The position numbers were made by a program, and so were the translations under genes. A stretch of DNA of 11,725 nucleotides from Bacillota bacterium (lineage in GTDB: Bacteria; Bacillota; Clostridia; Clostridiales; Clostridiaceae), in assembly GCA_023451395.1 (NCBI GenBank), contig JAEXZL010000031.1:1-11725 (forward strand). The letters run 5' to 3'. Shown here piece by piece: positions 1-7,211 of the stretch (the stretch's first letter is position 1; each line of letters begins with the position of its first letter). The notes under the pieces were generated by a model that worked only from the letters and a program-made list of their open reading frames with translations, did not search any database and had not been told where the DNA came from.

Positions 1-383
1 TCTCTAACCTGAGGATTATCACAGTACTTTCTAACCCCATTAACTCTATAAAATTCCAAACCTAAAACATGTGCTAGATATACAAAATGCTTAATATCTT
101 CTGAGGAATCCCTATAGCTCTCTTCATCTCTTCTATTAGAGGCAACAACCAAAACCGGTGCCTTATGTACAGTGCATTGCTCTTCCTGGCTTTCTGTAGC
201 GGCATTTAGTGCTGCTTCCAGTTCCTTTAATACTTCTTTATCCTGTATAGTGATAATTTTAGGCTCTGTTTTACTTGTACCATTAGACTTAGTTGCGGAA
301 GCTAATAATATATTGAGAGTATCATTGCTTACCTGTTCATCGTTAAAATCATTTATGCTTTCTCTTTCTAATGAAATACTCAT
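1..383 (-). CDS. Nitroreductase-like protein, N-terminal part (cut by window edge)
   Basis: The frame stays open from an ATG at 383 to the window edge (127 residues seen). An AGGGATGAGG purine stretch precedes the start. The visible pattern resembles the FMN-dependent nitroreductase fold: an N-terminal ESINDFNDEQVSNDTL block where the family has the RSIRxF..xPV segment, then DKEVLKEL, a hydrophobic strand APVLVVAS, an ESYRDSSEDIKHF segment, and YLAHVLGLEF, which matches the family's LaAhalGLg helix. Family members would bind FMN and reduce nitro or quinone compounds with NAD(P)H. The usual Arg of the first FMN motif reads Asn and the NxQPW motif is not recognisable, so this may be a divergent or non-flavin member. 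It follows the terminator of the upstream operon and is probably a separate unit. Family assignment rests on a weak pattern match. Confidence 0.5.
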   Translation of the reverse strand, partial: MSISLERESINDFNDEQVSNDTLNILLASATKSNGTSKTEPKIITIQDKEVLKELEAALNAATESQEEQCTVHKAPVLVVASNRRDEESYRDSSEDIKHFVYLAHVLGLEFYRVNGVRKYCDNPQVR

Positions 384-458
384 ATAAATCCTCATCCCTT
401 CTGTGCTATATTAGCTGCTATGTTCTCTTGTAGTGAGCATACTATGACTTAATAATAA

Positions 459-486
459 AATATATTTTATATAATATATTTTATAT
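459..486. repeat. Two exact 14-bp AT-rich tandem repeats
   Basis: AATATATTTTATAT occurs twice head to tail at 459-472 and 473-486, between the candidate promoter at 488-531 and the start at 383. It is twice the length of the 7-bp repeats found at 8198-8218 and 11051-11064. The nearby ATATCATAT (491-499) resembles the centre of the palindrome at 11037-11061. Confidence 0.6.
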
Positions 487-487
487 A

Positions 488-531
488 ATTATATCATATT
501 TTTGCTTCACATTTCATCCTTCTCATGAAAT
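488..531 (-). promoter_or_regulatory. Possible promoter and inverted repeat before the nitroreductase-like gene
   Basis: On the minus strand a perfect TATAAT (488-493) lies 17 bases downstream of a poor -35 (TGAAAT, 511-516). The -35 sits in a perfect 7-bp inverted repeat, ATTTCAT...ATGAAAT (511-531, 7-base spacer). A weak -35 under an inverted repeat would fit regulated expression. In such AT-rich DNA a TATAAT alone proves little. Confidence 0.35.
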
Positions 532-551
532 AACTAAATATTTAGAAAATT

Positions 552-594
552 AGGAGAAGAATAAAGCTATAATACAAACTTTATTTCTTCTCCT
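552..594 (-). terminator. Rho-independent terminator of the transporter operon
   Basis: On the minus strand the hairpin begins 24 bases past the tctC stop. The arms are 579-594 and 552-566, about 15 bp with a single-base bulge and a 12-base loop. The 3' side runs into AATTTTCTAAAT. Its position right after the last operon gene supports a terminator; the U-run is only moderate. Confidence 0.7.
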
Positions 595-617
595 TTAATT
601 ATTCTTTATAATACTAC

Positions 618-1625
618 TTACTTAAGTCTATCACCATAGCTAGAAAGAACTTCTTCGAAAACAGGTGCTTGTTCATCTAAGAACTTTTGGAATTCATCAT
701 CATCCATGTAAGCAGTAATTAACCCATTTTCATCACAGTATTTTTGCCACTTTTCAGTTTTGGTTACTTTTTCTAAAACATCTGTTAAATAATCAACAGT
801 TTCTTCATCTATGTCTTTTGGCATAGCTACACCTCTGAACATACCAAAGGTTGCATCAATACCAGCTTCCTTTAAGGTAGGTACATCAGGTAGTATAGAA
901 AGTCTTTCTTCTGAACCTGTTGCAAGAATTCTTACCTTACCAGCTTCAACCTGTGGTAAAACCTCTGATGGGTTTGAAATCATAAAGTCAGCATCTCCAC
1001 CAAGCAAAGTAACTAAAGCTTCTGAACCACCTCCAGCATGAGGAAGTAAGTTGAATACTACACCAGTTTCTTGTTCGATCATATAGCTTAAGAAGTATTC
1101 AGTAGCACCTGCAAGTCCACCAGCCTGTGTTACAGCCTTTTCTCCTTGCTTTGCTGCAGCAATCAAATCCTCCATTTTCTGATATTTTGAATCAGCTTTA
1201 ACTGATATTACTAATGGTTCTTCAGCTAGACGAGCAACTGCAGTAAAGTCACTATACTTAATATCAAGGTTATTCTTAATTGGGCTAGTAAGTATATTAG
1301 GCTGACAGGTCATTAAATAATAAGGATCGCCTTTTTTAGTTGCCATGTAGTTATACATATTTGCACCACTACCGCCGGACTTATTTACTACGCTTACAGT
1401 CACTGGCATCATCTTTTCAGAATTTATAGCATCTGCAATAGCTCTAACATATACATCTGCTCCATCTCCAGGATTTGTATGACAAACAAGCTCTATATCC
1501 TTTGTGGGATAATCGGATTTTTTGTCTGTATCATTCCCACCACCTTCACTAGGTTTACTACAACCCGCAAATGCACAAGAAACAACAAGCAACATAGTTA
1601 GTACAATAGAAGTTAACTTTTTCAT
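618..1625 (-). CDS. tctC: Tripartite tricarboxylate transporter substrate-binding lipoprotein (TctC/Bug family)
   Basis: This 335-residue extracytoplasmic solute-binding protein is the capture component of a TTT-family importer. It has a lipoprotein signal: basic MKK, a hydrophobic core, then FAGC, with Cys22 as the lipid anchor. A Ser/Gly/Asp-rich linker follows. Family motifs are visible: NPGDGADVYVRA (usual PGGGxD..AR), NKSGGSGA (usual NKPGAGG), LLGGDADFM, and LPDVPTLKEAGI near residue 250. The start has AAGGAGG 6-7 bases upstream. It is the last gene of the operon, after tctB and tctA, with a 99-base gap before it that may allow separate expression or mRNA processing. It is roughly half identical to the second TctC at 9658-10656. 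Bug proteins bind citrate, other carboxylates and many further compounds, so the ligand is unknown. Confidence 0.93.
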   Translation of the reverse strand: MKKLTSIVLTMLLVVSCAFAGCSKPSEGGGNDTDKKSDYPTKDIELVCHTNPGDGADVYVRAIADAINSEKMMPVTVSVVNKSGGSGANMYNYMATKKGDPYYLMTCQPNILTSPIKNNLDIKYSDFTAVARLAEEPLVISVKADSKYQKMEDLIAAAKQGEKAVTQAGGLAGATEYFLSYMIEQETGVVFNLLPHAGGGSEALVTLLGGDADFMISNPSEVLPQVEAGKVRILATGSEERLSILPDVPTLKEAGIDATFGMFRGVAMPKDIDEETVDYLTDVLEKVTKTEKWQKYCDENGLITAYMDDDEFQKFLDEQAPVFEEVLSSYGDRLK

Positions 1626-1724
1626 AACTTTCCTCCTTATATTAGATTATATAGTATAGAATAGTAAAAAATTAATCTTTAAAATTAAACTAAATTTAAA
1701 ATGCTTGTCTAACTTATCTGGTAC

Positions 1725-3239
1725 TTAATTTGCTTCAACAGCAGCCTTTTTTTTGGATCTGATTCTATTTATACTGCAGAAAGCTATTATTCCTAGTAAT
1801 ACTATGAACAAACCTAAACTAACTGGTCTTTGTACAAAGATTAACAAGCTTCCACGGGACATTATTAAGGATTGAGAAATTGAAGTTTCCAGTGTTGGTC
1901 CCAATACTAATGCTAAGACACAAGGTGCCATAGGAATGTCCATCCTTGCAAAGAAATATCCTATTATCCCGAATACTAAAAGAACATAAACATTAAACAC
2001 ATTATTATTTACTGAAAATGCTCCAATGATAGTAATTACTAAAATGGTAACATAAATAGTAATTGGAGGTAATTTTAAAAGCTTAACAATATACACAGAA
2101 ACAAGTATTCCCATAACAACAGCAATTATATTACCAATATACATACTAGAGATAACTCCCCAAGGAATTTCAGGATTATTTTCAAAGAGAAGTGGACCAG
2201 GTCTAACACCATGAACCATTAATCCAGCCATCAATACTGCTGTAGCTGCAGAACCAGGTATTCCAAGAGAAAGCATAGGTACCATAGCACCACCTACAGC
2301 GGCATTATTTGCAGCTTCTGTTGCAGCAATACCTTCTATAGCACCAGTAGTATCCCATTTTTCAGGTTCCTTTGTCCTGGCTCTGGCAATACCATAGCTC
2401 ATAAAGGAAGCAATTGTAGGTCCAACTCCTGGTAAGGCTCCAAGAATAAATCCAAGAACTGAGCCTATTGTCAATGGTATAGCAGAAACTTTATAATCTT
2501 CTTTAGTTGGCCATTTTATTTTAAATTTCTCCTTAGGCTCCTCAATTTTTACTGCATCTTCTTTACGCTGCATGCACTTATAAACCTCTGATATAGCAAA
2601 GAGTCCCATAGCGGCTGCTGCAAAAGGAATTCCATCTCCTAAATTATAATTATGGAAGGTAAATCTTTGTGCACCAGTAATTGGTTCACTTCCTATAGTT
2701 CCTACCATTAATCCAAAAACTACTGAAATTAATGCTTTAGCAACAGAACCATTACCAACAAAGGCTACAGCCATAAAGCCTAAGAGCATAAGCATTGTAT
2801 ACTCTGGAGCTCCAAAGGCAAGGGCTACCTCTCCAAGCCAAGCTGCTGTAAAGGTAAGTGCTATAATACTAAAAGTTCCTCCTATAAATGAACCAATGTT
2901 AGCCATTTGTATGGCCTCTGAGGCCCTGCCGTGAGTGGCTAGCTTATAGCCTTGAACTGCCGTCATTACCGAGGAGTTTTCCCCCGGTAGATTTAACATA
3001 ATACTTGTATATGCTCCTCCAAACATAGCTCCGTAATAGATACCTGTGAGCATTACTAAAGAAAGAACTGCATCACTACCGTATGTAAGCGGTAAAAGTA
3101 TACATATTGCTGCTGTAGGTCCAAGTCCCGGAAGAGCTCCAACAAGTAATCCAATAAAAACACCTATTGTTATATATAAGATATAAATTGGGCTTAAAAC
3201 TTGAGCAAAACCCGAAAGTAAATTGCTAAATATATCCAT
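1725..3239 (-). CDS. tctA: Tripartite tricarboxylate transporter large membrane subunit TctA
   Basis: This 504-residue polytopic protein is the channel-forming subunit of a TTT importer, driven by an ion gradient. It shows the family's two-repeat design: GALPGLGP at 34-41 and again GALPGVGP at 267-274. Each is followed by glycine-rich helices (GAMFGGAYTS near 70-79; GGAMVPMLSLGIPGS near 316-330). The stretch at about 306-337 is characteristic of TctA. A hydrophilic, lysine-rich loop at about 221-250 separates the halves. Length matches the family (about 500). The start at 3239 is preceded by AAAGGAGG with 8-base spacing. It lies 14 bases after tctB, so the two are surely co-transcribed. The sequence does not reveal the substrate. 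Confidence 0.95.
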   Translation of the reverse strand: MDIFSNLLSGFAQVLSPIYILYITIGVFIGLLVGALPGLGPTAAICILLPLTYGSDAVLSLVMLTGIYYGAMFGGAYTSIMLNLPGENSSVMTAVQGYKLATHGRASEAIQMANIGSFIGGTFSIIALTFTAAWLGEVALAFGAPEYTMLMLLGFMAVAFVGNGSVAKALISVVFGLMVGTIGSEPITGAQRFTFHNYNLGDGIPFAAAAMGLFAISEVYKCMQRKEDAVKIEEPKEKFKIKWPTKEDYKVSAIPLTIGSVLGFILGALPGVGPTIASFMSYGIARARTKEPEKWDTTGAIEGIAATEAANNAAVGGAMVPMLSLGIPGSAATAVLMAGLMVHGVRPGPLLFENNPEIPWGVISSMYIGNIIAVVMGILVSVYIVKLLKLPPITIYVTILVITIIGAFSVNNNVFNVYVLLVFGIIGYFFARMDIPMAPCVLALVLGPTLETSISQSLIMSRGSLLIFVQRPVSLGLFIVLLGIIAFCSINRIRSKKKAAVEAN

Positions 3240-3253
3240 ACATTACTCCTCCT

Positions 3254-3712
3254 TTAAGATAAAAATGTTAGAATTCCTTCTGGTAAAGGTAGCTTAAACA
3301 CAACTGCAAACAATATCCAACAAACAATAGATAATCCTAGTGATAATGTAATACTTTTTGTAAAAGTCCATTTATCCATAAAGAATAGTATTACGAAAGC
3401 AAAGGCAGTTATTACAACAATAAACCCAACACTCTCTAAGAGTACAATAGCTACAATATTTACTACAAGAAGAATAGCAAGTCTCTTTGCTTCTTCTTTT
3501 GTTAAGAAAATTTCCTTATCTTGGCTTTTTAATCCATCATGAGAGAATAATTGAAAAATTGATAATATTAACATAGTGAATCCAAGTATCACTGGTAATA
3601 GTCCAGGTCCTGGACCATAACCTTGCCATAGGCCAAACTCAAATGCTTGTGATAGATAGAATACTGATAATAATATTAGCAAAGTATAGAACACTATTTT
3701 CATTCTTTTCAT
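3254..3712 (-). CDS. tctB: Tripartite tricarboxylate transporter small membrane subunit TctB
   Basis: This 152-residue membrane protein has about four hydrophobic segments: residues ~6-22, ~39-56, ~76-110 (probably two) and ~119-143. The GPGPGLLPVILG motif at the start of the second helix is the usual TctB signature region. TctB is the poorly conserved small subunit that pairs with TctA. It has a good ribosome binding site (AGGAGG, 7 bases before the ATG). It lies 35 bases after the LeuA/NifV-like gene and 14 bases before tctA. The order B-A-C here, with enzymes upstream, ties the transporter to the pathway genes. Confidence 0.9.
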   Translation of the reverse strand: MKRMKIVFYTLLILLSVFYLSQAFEFGLWQGYGPGPGLLPVILGFTMLILSIFQLFSHDGLKSQDKEIFLTKEEAKRLAILLVVNIVAIVLLESVGFIVVITAFAFVILFFMDKWTFTKSITLSLGLSIVCWILFAVVFKLPLPEGILTFLS

Positions 3713-3747
3713 AATCTATCCTCCTATTTTAATTTAGTTTCATAAAA

Positions 3748-4926
3748 TTACTTGGATTTATTGTAAATAGTAACTAGCTCTTCTTCGGATATATTTCCAC
3801 CACGTTCTGCTGCCAATTCTTTTACAATCTTTGCTATTTCAGCGGCTTTCTCAGGGGTAATTTCATAGCCTAATTTTTCTAGAACAAATTCTACTGAATG
3901 ACCACCACTCTTTTTATTAATTAATACAGAACGTTCTTGTCCAACCATTTCAGGAGGATATAATTCTACTGCTGGAGGATATCTTCTTAGCTGAGTCACC
4001 ACAAGTCCGCTGTCTCTCTTAAAGATATTATCTCCTACCACAGGCTTCATAACTCCAACCTTTATTCCACATATCTCTTCCATGCGCTTAGATACAGCTC
4101 TTAGCTTAGTTAGATCTAAACCAAAATCAATATCATATAACAAGGTACCTGCAAGAGCTATTTCTGCTAGATCTGTATTTCCGCTTCTTTCCCCTAAGCC
4201 ATTGATTGCAACATGTATCCAATCAGCACCTGCTCTTATTCCTGCCAAGCTGCAAGCTGTTCCTAAGGATAGATCATTGTGACAATGAACATGAACTGGT
4301 ACATCAACCCAAGACTTAACCTGTTTAGTAAGATAAGCTATAGCTTCAGGGCTAGCACCCCCCATGGTATCAGGAATAACTACTTCCTGTGCCTTACCTA
4401 TGTTTACTGCATCTACATATAATCTTTTCAAAAACTCAAGCTTACTCTTAGTGGCATCAACTGCAAAAAATGCTGTTTTTAAACCCTTTTCATGAGCATG
4501 TATTAAGCTTGTCATAGCCTTTTCATAAACTATATCTTCTGTATAGTTATAAGCCCTCATCTTTGCCTCGCTGGCTGCAATCTCGCAGATTGTTGCACTA
4601 ACACCTACCTCTGCATTTACGTCTATATCCTTCTTAACACATCTTGAAAAGCCCCATATTTCTGCCTTTAATCCCTTAGCAGCTATAGCTTCAATAGCAT
4701 CTCTATCTCCCTTGGATATAACCGGGAGTCCAGCTTCAATTCTTTTAATTCCAAGATCATCAAGCATTTCTGCTATTTCAATTTTTTGTTCTTTGCTAAA
4801 ACTTACACCAGCTGCCTGCTCCCCATCCCTTAAGGTTGTATCATAAAGATTTGGTGATACGTTTTCAGGCATGTCACTAATGACCTCTGGTATACTATTA
4901 TATAAACTAGTATTTTCGTAGCTCAT
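3748..4926 (-). CDS. LeuA/NifV-type (homocitrate/2-isopropylmalate synthase family) enzyme
   Basis: This 392-residue protein of the DRE-TIM metallolyase (HMGL-like) family is close in length to homocitrate synthases and lacks the C-terminal regulatory domain of LeuA. Relatives condense acetyl-CoA with a 2-oxo acid, or cleave the reverse reaction. Visible motifs are TLRDGEQ (31-37; catalytic Arg33, metal-binding Asp34), IPDTMG (184-189; Thr187 for the keto-acid carboxylate), HVHCHND (212-218; metal ligands His214 and His216) and NGLGERSGN (242-250). The family's (S/x)ED segment reads FAVDATKS (154-161), so the usual active-site Glu is Val156. That could mean changed chemistry. An AGGAGG site sits 6 bases before the ATG, and the gene follows the M20 gene by only 20 bases. 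Homocitrate, citramalate, Re-citrate synthase or an aldolase-like lyase all remain possible; I do not assign a symbol. Confidence 0.85.
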   Translation of the reverse strand: MSYENTSLYNSIPEVISDMPENVSPNLYDTTLRDGEQAAGVSFSKEQKIEIAEMLDDLGIKRIEAGLPVISKGDRDAIEAIAAKGLKAEIWGFSRCVKKDIDVNAEVGVSATICEIAASEAKMRAYNYTEDIVYEKAMTSLIHAHEKGLKTAFFAVDATKSKLEFLKRLYVDAVNIGKAQEVVIPDTMGGASPEAIAYLTKQVKSWVDVPVHVHCHNDLSLGTACSLAGIRAGADWIHVAINGLGERSGNTDLAEIALAGTLLYDIDFGLDLTKLRAVSKRMEEICGIKVGVMKPVVGDNIFKRDSGLVVTQLRRYPPAVELYPPEMVGQERSVLINKKSGGHSVEFVLEKLGYEITPEKAAEIAKIVKELAAERGGNISEEELVTIYNKSK

Positions 4927-4946
4927 ATAATGCCTCCTTTTGATCT

Positions 4947-6143
4947 TTATTCCTCTTTACAAATAATATTTGCTACTGCAAGAGCTGTTACCTTTGTTGC
5001 TACATGTAATTTATCTATAGGACAGCATTCATCAGGCTGATGAGCAGTTTCTAGATTAGCTGGTCCAAAGAATATACATGGAATTCCTAATTCCCCAAAG
5101 TACATTATGCATCCAGCAGAACCTGGTCCTGAAGTATTGTCAGGCTGTTCCCCAGTTAATTCTGTAAATGCCTTATTTGCCTCAGTTACTATTCTACAAT
5201 CATCATCAAAGGCAATTACTTCTCTTGCACCAAATTCCATCAATCCAAAGCTTACATCTAATTGAGGATCTTCTGCTCTTAATTCATCTAGAATACCTTC
5301 CATCTCTTTTTGGCACCCAGCTATTGTCATTCCAGGAACTAATCTTAAATCAAGAATAGCTTCACAACGACCAGGAAGAGAATTATGCTTTACTCCTCCA
5401 TCTACCTTAGTCCATGTTCTTGTAGGATTAGGCATAGTTGGATGTGGGGTGAATTCAAAAGGTCCATCCTCTATAGCTCTCATAACCTTTATCATTTTGC
5501 TTACAGCATTAACTCCGTTATGAGGAGAATTGGAGTGGCATACTATGCCCTTAGTTACAAATTTCCAGAATGTTCTTCCTCTAAAGGTGTATTGAATTCT
5601 AAGATTTGATGCATCTGCATTAATTCCAAAATCAGCCTTAGGTATAAGGTTTTCTTCATAAAGCCACTTAGCTCCCTCAAAGTCTCCTATTTCACCATCA
5701 GCAGAAGCTATAAAAATTAATCTTCCATCCATAGGAAGCTTTGATTCTATTATTGTCTTTGCGGCTGCAATAAGCTGTGCAATACCACTTTTAGCATCAG
5801 CAGCACCATTACCATATACTACTCCATCAATGATTTCTCCGCCATAAGGATCAGTTTTCCAGAGATATGCATCCCCTTCAATACCAGCACAGTCAGCATG
5901 GGCAAATAAAACTACTGCAGGTCCCTTACCCTCTTTATTATATTCAGCTATAAGATTTGGTTTTTCAGGTCTTTTGCCAACTACCTTGGTTTCAAAGCCT
6001 AAGCTCTTCATTTCTTGCTCCAACCTGGCAATTATAGCTATAACATCTCCATTTGGAGTTTCAGATGGAATAGCAATAAGATCTTGAAGTAACTTTATGG
6101 GGTAATATTCATCATAATTAGCGAAAAGCTTTTCTTTTAACAT
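4947..6143 (-). CDS. M20-family metallohydrolase-like protein (catalytic Glu replaced by Gly)
   Basis: This 398-residue cytoplasmic protein has the ArgE/DapE/CPG2 layout, a di-zinc domain with an inserted dimerisation domain. Family members hydrolyse N-acyl, N-carbamoyl or peptide amide bonds. Metal-site motifs are AHAD (His82, Asp84), GAADAKSG (Asp116), ADGEIG (Glu151), INADAS (Asp177) and ETAHQPDE (His368). The dimerisation domain shows HSNSPHNGVNAV (203-214) and GGVKHNSLPG (249-258). The usual D-E-E is D-G-E: the general-base Glu is Gly150 (codon GGT at 5696-5694). I chose the ATG at 6143, not the one at 6161, because GAGGTAGG lies a suitable distance before it and nothing does before 6161. 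A 17-bp hairpin separates it from the upstream creatininase gene. It may be inactive as a classic hydrolase, may use another base, or may bind substrate. Confidence 0.85.
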   Translation of the reverse strand: MLKEKLFANYDEYYPIKLLQDLIAIPSETPNGDVIAIIARLEQEMKSLGFETKVVGKRPEKPNLIAEYNKEGKGPAVVLFAHADCAGIEGDAYLWKTDPYGGEIIDGVVYGNGAADAKSGIAQLIAAAKTIIESKLPMDGRLIFIASADGEIGDFEGAKWLYEENLIPKADFGINADASNLRIQYTFRGRTFWKFVTKGIVCHSNSPHNGVNAVSKMIKVMRAIEDGPFEFTPHPTMPNPTRTWTKVDGGVKHNSLPGRCEAILDLRLVPGMTIAGCQKEMEGILDELRAEDPQLDVSFGLMEFGAREVIAFDDDCRIVTEANKAFTELTGEQPDNTSGPGSAGCIMYFGELGIPCIFFGPANLETAHQPDECCPIDKLHVATKVTALAVANIICKEE

Positions 6144-6171
6144 AATCAACCTACCTCTCATATTGTTATAT

Positions 6172-6211
6172 AAAGAGGCTTCATTCTTATAAAAAGAACG
6201 AAGACCTCTTT
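6172..6211 (-). other. Strong intergenic hairpin inside the operon
   Basis: On the minus strand 6211-6194 pairs with 6188-6172: AAAGAGG/CCTCTTT, a one-base bulge, CTTC/GAAG, a G-U pair and TTCTT/AAGAA, with a 5-base loop. It follows the second creatininase stop by about 25 bases. The downstream sequence is ATATAACAATATG, not a real U-run. It may be a partial terminator, an RNA processing site or a 3'-end protector that sets relative expression. Confidence 0.6.
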
Positions 6212-6236
6212 AATATTTAAATAAACTCTTTAGACT

Positions 6237-7160
6237 CTATTTCCAGCTAGTCATTTCTGTCTGCCAATCACGGTTATGAACCTTTATATCCATCTTCTTG
6301 ATTTCTTCTATCATATCAGCCATTATTTCGCAAAGCTTAGTGTAAATGAGCTTTCCTTTTTCTTCTGAAGCATGGTAAGGGCTTCCTGCATGTCCTGGGC
6401 CACCTGCGGTAAATTCATGGAAGTTAGTAGGAGTTCTTAATAATGAACCATGATTTAAGCAGGAGTAATTTCTAAAGTGAACCTGTGAAGGTTGTCCATC
6501 ACCCATTGAGAAGCATTCTGGTAACCAATCAGGATTGTGTGGGATACCTTTGCATAATTTAGTTTGATCAACAAGTTCTGGGTCGTAAAGATAACAAGCA
6601 GAGCATTCTGCTTCAGCTGCATGCTTCCATGGGAAGTCTGAAGGATCATCTTCACATAAGTCATTCAACTCTTTTATAAGTGCAAATATTTCAGTTTCAA
6701 CACGTAAGCATCCTACAAATGCTCCAGTTTCCATCCTTACTCTTCTCATAACTACATCTATAGGCCAAAGGTTTCCAGTATGACCTGTAGGAATAAGTAT
6801 CTTATTAAATCCATTGTGAATTAAGCATCTGCATAGTTCATAAACAACATCCATATAAGTAGTATATCTAAGGCTTACGCTTCCCTTAGGAACACCAACT
6901 GGCCATACATGGTATGGAGTGTAGCCTGGATAAAACTGTGGAAAATATGGTATATCAGTTAATTCAGCAAGTTTAGCTGTAATAACTTCTGTTGATAAAC
7001 AGTCCATGGAAATTGGAACATATGGTCCGTGCTGCTCAACACTGCCTAAAGGAAGCATTATTGTATCAGACTTCTTTACCCATTCTGCTACCTCTCCAGG
7101 ATTATTCCAATATAGATTATGCTTATCATATTTTTTCATTGTAAAGTCCATTAATTCCAT
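6237..7160 (-). CDS. Creatininase-family amidohydrolase, copy 2
   Basis: This 307-residue cytoplasmic metal-dependent amidohydrolase-type protein belongs to the family that includes creatininase (creatinine to creatine) and other hydrolases of cyclic or linear amides. The active-site signature is complete: LPLGSVEQHGPYVP with its Glu and His ligands, SMD (Asp), PTGHTGN (His), and KHAAEAECS for the usual H-A-G-E-x-E-T-S. GPGHAGSPYHAS is the C-terminal glycine-rich loop. It is about three-quarters identical over its length to the gene immediately upstream. It differs notably in HAAEAECS against HAAEAETS and by a two-residue Gly insertion near 253. The ATG at 7160 has GGGAG 9 bases upstream. The residues predict hydrolysis of an amide but do not reveal the substrate; creatinine itself is not implied. 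Confidence 0.9.
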   Translation of the reverse strand: MELMDFTMKKYDKHNLYWNNPGEVAEWVKKSDTIMLPLGSVEQHGPYVPISMDCLSTEVITAKLAELTDIPYFPQFYPGYTPYHVWPVGVPKGSVSLRYTTYMDVVYELCRCLIHNGFNKILIPTGHTGNLWPIDVVMRRVRMETGAFVGCLRVETEIFALIKELNDLCEDDPSDFPWKHAAEAECSACYLYDPELVDQTKLCKGIPHNPDWLPECFSMGDGQPSQVHFRNYSCLNHGSLLRTPTNFHEFTAGGPGHAGSPYHASEEKGKLIYTKLCEIMADMIEEIKKMDIKVHNRDWQTEMTSWK

Positions 7161-7211
7161 AACATTGATCTCCCTTCAAAATAAATATAATATTTGTTTT
7201 TCTAATACCTT

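Noticed and set aside
172..387. Plus-strand open frame over the left-edge gene
   Set aside because: It is antisense to the nitroreductase-like frame, which has a ribosome binding site and a plausible fold pattern; this frame has neither.
6159..6161. ATG at 6161 as the start of the M20 gene
   Set aside because: No ribosome binding site precedes it, while the ATG at 6143 has one, and family proteins begin near that point.
6455..6664. A 69-codon frame, matched by a similar one at 7421-7630, both lying inside the creatininase genes in another frame of the same strand
   Set aside because: Their resemblance follows from the duplication of the host genes. Substitutions follow the creatininase frame, and neither has a ribosome binding site or a recognisable domain.
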